Positions 56,330 through 64,000 of a DNA stretch of 64,000 nt are shown here, one piece after another (position 1 is the stretch's first letter; each line of letters opens with the position of its first letter). The notes beneath the pieces were generated by a model. The model was not told the origin of the DNA, searched no databases, and worked only from the letters and a program-made list of their open reading frames with translations. Source of the DNA: Aculops lycopersici (lineage: Eukaryota > Arthropoda > Arachnida > Trombidiformes > Eriophyidae); assembly GCA_015350385.1 (NCBI GenBank), contig WNKI01000004.1:248001-312000 (forward strand), read 5' to 3'. The translations under genes were made by a program, and so were the position numbers.

Positions 56330-58171
56330 ATGTCAATCGAAAGTCAACCAAGTTTTGCGACGCAGCCAAGCTCACCATCTGCTGTTTTATCTTGCAGCCT
56401 CGATTCAAGTTCGTCTCAACTCACCGCAAATAATGCAAGCACCTCTTCGCTCAATATTCTCGAAGAGATAGGGGAAGAATCACAATCAAAAGGCTGGGTT
56501 AACATCCATTTCGAAAGACTGGACATGGACTCGAAGAGAATGCGAGCTTGCTTAGCTCCTGGATGTCGTAAACAGTATGCAGCTTCGACTAGCACAAGAG
56601 TTTTCAAGAACCACTGGCTCAAACATCATTCCAAGTCTCCGATGAATAAGCGAACCAGGTTTGTGTTCCACGATCTTCTGCATATTAATCGCCTGATAAA
56701 AGCTATAATCGATCTCCATTTAGACTTCAATGTGGTAGATAAACCAAGTTTTCGGCGTCTCATGGAGGCAATGAATCCATCTCGACACATTATCTGTCGC
56801 AAAACGGTCTCAGATATACTGCTACATAGCAAAGAGAAGCTTAGGAAAGAACTAGTCGATAAGTTGAGCCAGTGCGGTAGCGTCGCACTAACTTTTGATC
56901 TCTGGTCAGCTCGTAAAGGAACTCGTGGTTTTGGTTGCATAACAGCTCACTATATTGATTTAGATTGGAAGCTTAAGGAAGCTATAATTCAATTCAAACA
57001 AATGAGTTACCCGCACGATGCGCAAACAATACGAAAATTTATCAACAAAACCATTGAGTTAACTTCATTAACTGGGAAAATCGTTTCAATTACAACAGAT
57101 AACGCTTCAAACAACATTGCTGCAGTCAAACTATGGGGAGGAATGCGTGGTCTAGATTTATTCAATTTTGATATCGTCCACTACAAATGTGTGGCACATG
57201 TAATTGACCTTGGTCTACGTGCCGCTTTACTCCAGTTAACGTCGAGCATTACTCCAGTTAGAGAGGCAGTTCTCTCGATTCGATCGTCACGTAAGCGGAA
57301 GGAGAAATTCATCGCGATTCAAACTGAATTGATAGCAAACAAACAACAAAACTCATCGTACCCCCTAGAATTAGCAGAAGACGTTGACCATCGGTGGAAC
57401 AGTGCGTTTATTTTGATAGAGCGCGCGTCACAATTAGAACAAGCAATCGATATCATGTTAGAGACGACTCAAGGACTCGGGAGTCTTGATAAGATTGACT
57501 GGACTACAGTTAAAGTCATAATGGAATTTCTAAGACCATTCTACGAAACAACAAAGCGTCTCTGCGCGACAACAAAGATAACTATTTCTCTCGTTGCAGC
57601 TATCACTCCTAAACTCATCAACCACTGCGCCAATTACGAGGACAATCCAAATGAGCATATCAAAGCTGCTGCAACTTCGCTGCGAGACAAGTTAACTTCG
57701 TACGAACCAGAGATCTACAACTCAGTCGTTAACTTGGCATACTTTCTAGATCCAAGATTCAAATCGAAGAATCTTAGCGAAGAGTTAACAAAACTCGTGT
57801 GCGACAAGCTGAGATACCTGATGGATTTAGTTCCTAACCCAACAAAGGAGAGGGTAAATTTGGTTTCAGCTTTCGGTGACGACACTGACGACGAAGAATC
57901 AGTTGATGAACTGCAAACTTACTTGGCTGCCAAACGAGCAAAGAACGATATCGACGCTGTAGATTGGTGGAGCTTGAATCGAAATAACTTCCCGAAACTC
58001 TCATTCGTCGCCCGCTATTTGCTACCGATCCAAGCGACAAGTGTTGCGTCAGAAAGGGTATTTTCCATCGCTGGAGATGTTGACACAAAGAAGAGAAATC
58101 GTTTATCAGACGAAGCAGTAGAAAACATCGTACTCTTCAAATCTTGGCTACAATTCTTGGATCTAGAATAA
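56330..58171 (+). CDS. hAT superfamily transposase, apparently intact
   Basis: I take ATG 56330 as start; an upstream in-frame TTG is not needed. The product is 613 residues. An N-terminal BED-type zinc finger at about 65-95 has CLAPGCRKQY and HWLKHH. The catalytic RNase H-like core follows: first Asp in LTFDLWSARKGT, second Asp in SITTDNASNN, and the Glu is expected after the all-helical insert. The C-terminal dimerisation region is clear: LLPIQATSVASERVFSIAGD, then RNRLSDEAVENIVLFKSWL. hAT transposases excise and insert DNA with hairpins on the flanking ends and 8-bp duplications, which matches the boundaries found here. The length is normal for the family. No stop, frameshift or missing motif is evident. 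Six GTTAAC strings occur inside the coding sequence. Confidence 0.93.
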   Translation: MSIESQPSFATQPSSPSAVLSCSLDSSSSQLTANNASTSSLNILEEIGEESQSKGWVNIHFERLDMDSKRMRACLAPGCRKQYAASTSTRVFKNHWLKHHSKSPMNKRTRFVFHDLLHINRLIKAIIDLHLDFNVVDKPSFRRLMEAMNPSRHIICRKTVSDILLHSKEKLRKELVDKLSQCGSVALTFDLWSARKGTRGFGCITAHYIDLDWKLKEAIIQFKQMSYPHDAQTIRKFINKTIELTSLTGKIVSITTDNASNNIAAVKLWGGMRGLDLFNFDIVHYKCVAHVIDLGLRAALLQLTSSITPVREAVLSIRSSRKRKEKFIAIQTELIANKQQNSSYPLELAEDVDHRWNSAFILIERASQLEQAIDIMLETTQGLGSLDKIDWTTVKVIMEFLRPFYETTKRLCATTKITISLVAAITPKLINHCANYEDNPNEHIKAAATSLRDKLTSYEPEIYNSVVNLAYFLDPRFKSKNLSEELTKLVCDKLRYLMDLVPNPTKERVNLVSAFGDDTDDEESVDELQTYLAAKRAKNDIDAVDWWSLNRNNFPKLSFVARYLLPIQATSVASERVFSIAGDVDTKKRNRLSDEAVENIVLFKSWLQFLDLE

Positions 58172-58254
58172 ACAATCGGAGTTCATACATCTATTTCAAC
58201 ACGGAGTTAATCAAAGTTAACCAATGCGAGTGATCCATCTCTATTTGCAAGTCC

Positions 58255-58372
58255 GCCGCCAAGAAGGCTTCGCCCGCGTCGAGCGGGTTGGCTTGCCAAC
58301 CTTCTGGAGTGTGGTGGCGGGGTGGTGGGGCGGCGGAGGGGTGGGGGTGGGGGCGGGGACGGGGACGAGGGT
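58255..58372. repeat. Short hairpins and G-rich tract, right side of the element
   Basis: Hairpins CCGC-loop-GCGG and GGTTGGC-TT-GCCAACC (58255-58305) are followed by about 60 bases of G runs (58311-58372) that could form a G-quadruplex. The order mirrors that at 54775-54868. Confidence 0.75.
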
Positions 58373-58402
58373 TACCTCAGCTAGAATTGTCAGTTGACTT
58401 TA

Positions 58403-58428
58403 GTTAACTCTAGTTAACTTCGGTTAAC
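58403..58428. promoter_or_regulatory. Right-end GTTAAC triplet
   Basis: GTTAAC starts at 58403, 58413 and 58423, exactly 10 bp apart (one helical turn), so a bound factor would see all three on one face. A further copy is at 58216. Confidence 0.65.
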
Positions 58429-58529
58429 CTGCCAAACCTCCGTGCCTTTTTCCGCTTGCTTCTGTGTGCAGACTCGTTTCGGGTCGGGAACTAGACACGC
58501 CCCTCCTCCCTTTCGGACAACAGTAGAAT

Positions 58530-58680
58530 CCAGTCGCGACTGCGACGACTGTACCCGAAAAAACGCGACTACGACTGTGGACTGCAGTCGTATTTTCACA
58601 GTCGCGACTGAGCTGGATAGTCCATAGGACTGCGGACTGGAAAATCCAGTCCGCGGACTGCAGTCGCTGTTTTACAGTCC
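58530..58680. repeat. Right subterminal GACTG array
   Basis: GACTG/CAGTC occurs about sixteen times, with palindromic pairs such as CAGTCGCGACTG and GGACTGCAGTC. Confidence 0.75.
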
Positions 58681-58694
58681 AGGTCCCATGGCTA
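58675..58694 (-). repeat. Right terminal inverted repeat of the hAT element
   Basis: 20 bp that read, on the minus strand, TAGCCATGGGACCTGGACTG. Confidence 0.85.
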
Positions 58695-58702
58695 ATTGCG
58701 CA
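58695..58702. repeat. Right target-site duplication ATTGCGCA
   Basis: Exact copy of 54326-54333. Confidence 0.92.
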
Positions 58703-59024
58703 CCAAGAGTCTGCAGGCGATCGTGGCGCATCACGGTGCTGCACCACTCTCATCTGGCTGTTTTTTTTCCTTTGCGCTCTGATGATCCACGAGAATGTAG
58801 TACAAAGTTCTAGGATTCATTCATGAAAATGATTATTAATGGAAGTCCTATCAATCATTGACTAGACAAGCAGTTTGCCCAAGACCTTGAGAAGAAAAAA
58901 AACATTGACCAATTCAATTCTCGAAGAATTCGAAGAGTAACAATGTATACCAAAAAAAGATTAAAAGATATAAGATGAGCACAAGTGTCGTTTTAAAACA
59001 TGATCTCTTAGTTATCGAGAATCG
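58703..59024. other. Spacer between the hAT element and the FLYWCH gene
   Basis: No gene is visible; this is the original flanking DNA of the transposon target and the 3' flank of the FLYWCH gene. Confidence 0.55.
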
Positions 59025-59030
59025 TTTATT
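59025..59030 (-). terminator. Poly(A) signal overlapping the FLYWCH stop codon
   Basis: The minus strand reads CAATAAACG: AATAAA contains the TAA stop itself. A second signal further downstream may exist, but I could not see one. Confidence 0.5.
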
Positions 59031-60321
59031 GTTGTTGGCCTTGTGGTCCCATCATCATCAACCACCAGTTGATGATCGTGGCTAGTGCAGCTTGGCGCTC
59101 GTGTTGGTTGGGATCATTCAAATCAAGTTGGTTTGAGCTGAAACTGCCTGGAATCATTGGATTTAACGCCACCTCGCCGCCAGGTGGACTTCTCAAGTCG
59201 GACGCCTCCTCGGTGTCCTCGTCTTCCGGCGACATTCCATCGCCGGTATCGCGAGGCCCGTCGTCGGCTTGATTGCTGCGCCCCGTTGTTGACTCAATGT
59301 CCTGGTTGTTATGGTTGTGGTCATGGCCAACTTCAAGTTGCTCGAGAGCCTCGTTGCCATTTGAGCAAGCGAGGCCGCCTAGCGAGCTCGACGAGGAGTT
59401 GGTAGTGTTTGTCGCATTGGTTGTTGTGATGCTAGTCGACTGAAATGGCTTGAGCTCTTGGCTGTGTGGCGTGGTGGTGGGCTCGAGAGGTGGCAGCGCC
59501 ATCGAAGGCTGAATGCCAAGATTATTGCCGCCCCCGCCAAAGCCACTTGGTGTCATGGCTCCCGAGGCCAAGGGTTTTTGGTTGCTATGGTGGTCAAGGT
59601 TACGGTGATGGCTGTTGTGATCAATGTGTATTGCTTGTTGATGGTTTCGCTGTAGCTGGTGATGCTGTTGCTGTTGTTGCTGTTGTTGTTGTTGGAGATT
59701 GTGGTGGTGGTTTTGTATGGCTTGTTGGTGTTGTAGTTGTTGTTGGAGTTGTTGCAAGTGTTGTTGCTGTGCAGCGGCTGCGGCGGCCGCCGCAACCACC
59801 TGTTGGTTGTGGTGCAAAGTTGATTGCAAATGATGATGATGATGATGCATCAGAGTCGATGAGTTACCTGTGGCGGCGGCAGCACGTGCAGCAGCGGCGG
59901 CCGCTGCCGCCGCCGCAGCCATGGCAGCCGGGTGGTGATGGCCACCGGCAGTCATGCTGGCAAGCGAGCTCATTAAACTTAGCGGCGGCAAGTGGTGGTG
60001 ACCTAGCGCCCCGCTGGCCGCATGAGCTCTAAGCGCATTCTGGTGGGCAGCAGCTGCGGCCGCAACGGCGGCCATGTTCATAAATGGGTTGTGGTGGGCG
60101 TGATGGGATAGTGGCGCCTCAGGTGGATGATTGTGCTTATTGTTGGTCTTCTTAACTCGATTATCGACCGTCACCGCCCTACCTGGACAGTTGCGATTCT
60201 TGCTACAGCGCCAATATGTGACGTTCTTGTCATTGTTGCATCTGACTTTGTTATATCTGTAGCCATCGAAAATAAGTGCAGTTCCGCCTCTTTGAGTTGG
60301 AACAAATGTAATGGTTGACAT
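59026..60321 (-). CDS. FLYWCH-type zinc-finger protein, Ala/His/Gln-rich
   Basis: The frame encodes 431 residues from an ATG. A FLYWCH zinc finger fills residues about 5-63: FVPTQRGGTALIFDGYRYNK, then TYWRCSKNRNCPGRA, and HNH as the closing histidine pair. FLYWCH fingers occur in insect chromatin proteins of the BTB family, such as mod(mdg4) isoforms, and in worm developmental repressors. After it come poly-Ala, poly-His and poly-Gln tracts typical of developmental regulators, an acidic segment (GDGMSPEDEDTEEASD) and a hydrophobic C-terminus (ATIINWWLMMM). Either this is a small nuclear FLYWCH protein, or it is a 3' alternative exon of a BTB gene whose other exons lie beyond the window. The ATG is preceded by ATC repeats in frame for about 12 codons, and CCAAG upstream could act as an acceptor. 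Confidence 0.75.
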   Translation of the reverse strand: MSTITFVPTQRGGTALIFDGYRYNKVRCNNDKNVTYWRCSKNRNCPGRAVTVDNRVKKTNNKHNHPPEAPLSHHAHHNPFMNMAAVAAAAAAHQNALRAHAASGALGHHHLPPLSLMSSLASMTAGGHHHPAAMAAAAAAAAAAARAAAATGNSSTLMHHHHHHLQSTLHHNQQVVAAAAAAAAQQQHLQQLQQQLQHQQAIQNHHHNLQQQQQQQQQQHHQLQRNHQQAIHIDHNSHHRNLDHHSNQKPLASGAMTPSGFGGGGNNLGIQPSMALPPLEPTTTPHSQELKPFQSTSITTTNATNTTNSSSSSLGGLACSNGNEALEQLEVGHDHNHNNQDIESTTGRSNQADDGPRDTGDGMSPEDEDTEEASDLRSPPGGEVALNPMIPGSFSSNQLDLNDPNQHERQAALATIINWWLMMMGPQGQQQ

Positions 60322-63300
60322 GATGATGATGATAATGATAATGTTGATATATGTATATCCTTGGTATCAATATAATGTTTTATAGTTATAATATATAACT
60401 TGAAAATTGGTTTGTTTCCTTCCTAATATCAAAATCAATCACTAGCTAGTTGAGAATTATTTAGCCTACCTGTTGGATTTGATCAACAATAACAGGTGGT
60501 TCGATGATTTTTCTTTTTAAATATGATGATGATCTTGCGTTGATTAGCGAGTCTCTTTAGAGTCTCTATCTATCTTTTTGTTGTCTCCTGATGATTCCTA
60601 TCTTGGTGTCCTGAATCACATGTGTAAAATTTTTAGTTCAAAGTTGAAGTTTGAAAAGCTAATATATCAAAATGTAGCTTAACGTCGCCCAAATGTGAGC
60701 ATTCAATGACGACGAGTGTAATTGATCGCTTGGCGTCACTATGTCTAGCTGACAATGATAATAATTACGATGATGATGATGATGATATTGATGATGATAA
60801 TAATAAAATAATGTTAATGGGGGTGGTGATGCGAAGTGAAAGATGATTCTATCGTCCAACGAAAGTAGCAACAAGTGGTTGATGATTATCAATGTTGTTG
60901 CAGCTACTATTTATCCCTATCCTTCTCTTTCTTCGCTTTAATATCAACTTCAAATGATTCAAATCATCTTTTTGTCTCTGATGTATCACTTAACTTTGGT
61001 CATATGTCAATCTATTTATTTATCGTCGCTTGATAGTTAGTTAGCTTGTTGTATATTGAGTATAATAATTGGATGAGTAGTAGCTTTCGTTGCGCAACCG
61101 CTTCTCTAATTTCGCATCAATTGCTATTGTTGCTACTACTGCTACCACTAATATCGCTATCACTACTGATGCCACTGCCACTTTTGTCTTTGCGGCTTTC
61201 AATACAATCAATCGATTTGATGCAACGCTATTACAATTACAGCGACAAATGGTTGTGGTTATGGTGATGATGGCTTATAGTCCAATCAGTGTACAGACAG
61301 GCAGAGAGAGAAAGGGTTACGTAACTTGGTTACGTTTCAATAAATTAGTGTGCACTTGTCTTGGTCTGTAGATTGGACTCAATTTGAAAGTTTTCAACTC
61401 CAATTCATCGCTTCGTATTTCTATGTGTCTGTTGCCTGAGCATCAGAAGAAGCACTTAAACCTTCGATGTTATGTTGCAAGTTTGATGATGATAATATAA
61501 AAATTAAATTAAACATCAATGTATCGAGTGGCAATAATGATCATATCAATAATGTTGTAGTTGTAGTTGTAGCTGTAGTAATAATAATAACAACAGTAAG
61601 GTTGCCTGCTGCCAGCTGCTCTTTAATTGGAGGCGCGACAGGAAGCGCAAGCTCGCTTGCAAATTAATTGAGTCGAATCGAGTCGAATGCCAATTGAAAT
61701 TGTAACAATGTGTCTACTACTTGTATTGTCTAATATGCGACACTCTTTTTTACTAGCTCTTGTGTATGTTTTTGTATTGGCTTCCTCTATTTGGCTTGCT
61801 AATTTAATTGTCGCTATTAGTTGCTGAGTTAATAGTTTTCTAATTGTATTGTGTTTTGCGTGTGTATCGCCTTACGGTTTCGGTTGAATGGGTTGTTGTG
61901 TATGTTTAGCTTGTTACTTTAATTTGCTATCGCTTCTGGCTTAGACTAATTGTTTTCGAGTTAAATTGACAAAATCGATTTCAATTTCAGTTGCCGCTTC
62001 TGCGCTAATCGCTTGAGATCTGAGCCAGCTAGCTAACTAACATTAGCTTGCCAGCTGAATGGCCAGTCGATTGGTTGTTCTAATTGGCATCAAGAGTGTG
62101 TAAGTCAGCGAGCGACTTGATAGGGGCTCTTTCTTCTTGTCCGCCACAATCGACGTTATTTGTAGTTGGTGGCGGTTGTGGCTGAATTGGCAACAAAGTT
62201 ACTGGTCTATTAGAATACCTGTTGCAGGTTGTGTGTCGGTTTGTGTGTTACCTATGTGCCTTTGTGAGCTCGTGTGTCAGATTCGCAAACTGGCATTCAA
62301 ATGAGCCGAGACAATGAAAACACACTCGCAGTCAGACGAACGAGCTCACGCGCGCGCTACTGTCATCTGTATCAAGCTTCCTGTGGCTCGCTTTATTTTT
62401 GCTTCCTTAGACTTGACTCGCCTCGGCCAAAAACAGCAACAGGTGTTTCTCTCTTTCTCTTGTGACTAACTAACTAACCAACCAACTTGCTCCGCTGCTG
62501 AAGGCTTGACTTTGTCGTAGATATCGTCGCCGTCGTCGAAATCGTCGAAATCGTAATCGAGCTTGTTTATTATGATTGTGCAACTTGGCTGATTTTCCGT
62601 TTGCTCGCTCACTGCGCGCTAACTCAATAAGAATAATAATAATTTCGACTACTCGCCTATAGGAACCACCGAACTTAAGTCAACTGGCGTTAGCAGCAAC
62701 TTCAACTTCAGCTCGCTTTGGTTAATCGTTGACTCAGTGGCAGCGAGAGTCGGTAGTCGTCGGCGACGGCAGCAAAGGCAACGGCATTAGCTATGGCAAC
62801 GGCAGTGGCGGTGGCGGCTGCGGCGCCGCGGAATGGGATCTAAACTCTTTCGCTTCGTTTCGTTTCGTTTCGTATCGTTTCATTTCGCTTCGAAACAACC
62901 AGTTGCCGCTCGCTAATGTTTGTGCGCAACGAGTTGCCTAAAACTCACTCACTCGCTCGCTAGCTAACTCGTATGGCCGAGCATACAGGTAACCTGTTGC
63001 GCGCCGCGCACTCGCCCACAAGCGCGCCACTTGTTGCGCCTTCGAGTGGCTACGAGACTATTTCTCCTCTCATTCCTGAAACTCCTTGCAATGTCGCAAA
63101 TCAAGTTAACTCCAAGAGAGTTGCTATGCTTCTCCTTCCAGTTGATGTAATTCTGAGACAATGTAGCTGTTCCTCCGAGGTATTGTCTCGCTCTAGCTTG
63201 CCAAGTTTAGACGTTTAACAGGTGAACTTGCATAAGTTTTTCAACCACCTGTTACAGGACAGTGGCTGAGACCTTTGAGCTGCACACATAGACACACAAA

Positions 63301-64000
63301 ATATAGCCCGCCGTCGTCTTTGTGCGCTGAGGATGCAGAATCGCATAGTTTTTTCTCTCTCTCTCGCTCCCAACTTACAGTTTTTTCTACTCTACCCTCG
63401 CAAAGTTGCTGAGCTAGCCGCCGCCGCGAGAAACAACCACGAAGCCAACGTGCCGAAGAGTTAACGTCTACCTGGCGCCAACAGGTGAGCTCAGCAAAGC
63501 AAACTCAAGTCGTCGTCGGCGTCGTTATCGCAGCTCCATTAGTGAGTTTTGTTTGTAGTCTAGCTGGTGGAGACATTGAACGCGAGCTGCAGTTTGCTCG
63601 TGCTTTTTAGTCTGAGAGAGAGAGGGAGAGAGAGAGAGAGAAGCGAGTTTCAAGTTGCAAGCTCGACGGAGAAGACGACAACGACGACGAAGACGACGTC
63701 GTCGTCGTTGTCGTCGACCAGACGTTTATATTACATTTTGTATTTATTATGTATTATGCCAAACGTTTACTTAGTGGCCAAGTCTCGCCCTCCACTTGGA
63801 AGGTCGTAATTCCGCGCCATCAATTCAACTAAACTCTCGGCAGTTTTGTGATAGTCATCGTAGTCGTCGTCGCTGCCACTGTCTTCATTGTGGCGCTACT
63901 TTGGCTCGCGTTGGTTCGCGGCCCACCTGCGCACCGAGTAATGGCTAAAGCGGCGGCGGTGCCATTCAATTAGAGGAGCACAAGAATTCAAGTTCCATTC
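60322..64000. other. Non-coding region upstream of the FLYWCH gene
   Basis: No convincing gene in about 3.7 kb. It contains GAT/ATG triplet runs near 60768-60800, TTGTAG units near 61555-61580, a TTTCG array near 62855-62885, GA tracts near 63615-63640 and GACGAC runs near 63670-63720. An exact CAACAAGTGGTTG is at 60869-60881, and AACAGGTG-type strings cluster near 62990 and 63215-63490. Confidence 0.55.

Larger units (their letters stand above)
54334..58694. mobile_element. Complete hAT (Ac-like) DNA transposon, 4361 bp, three genes
   Basis: The element is bounded by exact 8-bp duplications. Its left terminus is TAGGGATGAGAGCTGTG..., and the right terminus read inward is TAGCCATGGGACCTGGACTG. 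These align as TAG-nn-ATG-n-GA-n-CTG-(nn)-GACTG. The left start is close to the classic TAGGGATGAAA end of maize Ac. Inside are, in order: a subterminal GACTG array, GTTAAC cluster, C-rich tract, hairpins, the zinc-ribbon gene (+), the RING gene (-), a GTTAAC-rich spacer, the transposase gene (+), hairpins, a G-rich tract, GTTAAC copies and a second GACTG array. The transposase frame has no stop or frameshift and the duplications are identical, so insertion is probably recent and the element may be able to move. Confidence 0.92.

Noticed and set aside
58720..58760. CTCTCATC near 58745 as the inverted partner of GATGAGAG at the left hAT end
   Set aside because: The exact 8-bp duplication at 58695 and the better-paired TAG...GACTG end place the true boundary at 58694; the CTCTCATC match lies outside and is probably chance.

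Overview
The window is nuclear DNA of an animal, almost certainly an arthropod. It holds a Spalt-type zinc-finger gene, a Rebers-Riddiford-like chitin-binding domain, a metazoan PERK kinase and a FLYWCH protein. Introns are few and short (111, about 104 and 299 bp where I can place them), exons are very long (6.8 kb and 6.0 kb open frames without interruption), and the proteins are full of Gln, His, Asn and Thr runs. I lean towards a chelicerate or mite, but nothing here proves the order.

Layout. 1-3.4 kb: simple-repeat-rich upstream DNA. 3.4-5.3 kb: a two-exon Spalt-like gene with only two zinc-finger pairs. 5.3-22.2 kb: no convincing gene; microsatellites and degenerate tandem repeats. 22.2-28.1 kb: a mobile-element graveyard with LTR pieces, a roughly 0.6 kb foldback element set in a GGCTGGTYAGTT minisatellite, a hidden two-exon coding fragment, a retroelement-like open frame and a Tc1-type helix-turn-helix remnant. 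28.1-35.0 kb (-): an intronless secreted protein with eight CUB domains. 35.0-40.5 kb: non-coding. 40.5-46.5 kb (+): a secreted Thr-rich mucin with an RR-like cuticle domain. 46.9-50.4 kb (-): a PERK/eIF2AK3-type kinase whose luminal part is a short Gln/His-rich tract. 52.4-53.8 kb (-): CDC6. 54.3-58.7 kb: a complete hAT transposon. 59.0-60.3 kb (-): a FLYWCH zinc-finger protein. 60.3-64 kb: non-coding.

The strongest candidate for something undescribed is the hAT element at 54334-58694. It has an exact 8-bp target duplication (ATTGCGCA) and Ac-like terminal inverted repeats (TAGGGATGAGAG...). Its transposase frame is intact. It also carries two accessory genes: an IAP-like RING protein transcribed divergently from the transposase, and a small zinc-ribbon protein converging on the RING gene through one shared, near-palindromic poly(A) signal. 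About 26 copies of GTTAAC crowd the element, and its two ends carry GACTG arrays, GTTAAC clusters, G-rich tracts and hairpins in mirrored order.

The other genes form no operon-like unit. The two secreted proteins (CUB and RR-mucin) share a Thr-rich style and sit 5.5 kb apart in divergent orientation. Two short E-box-containing motifs, CAACAAGTGGTTG and CAACAGGTG, recur across coding and non-coding DNA far more often than chance would allow.
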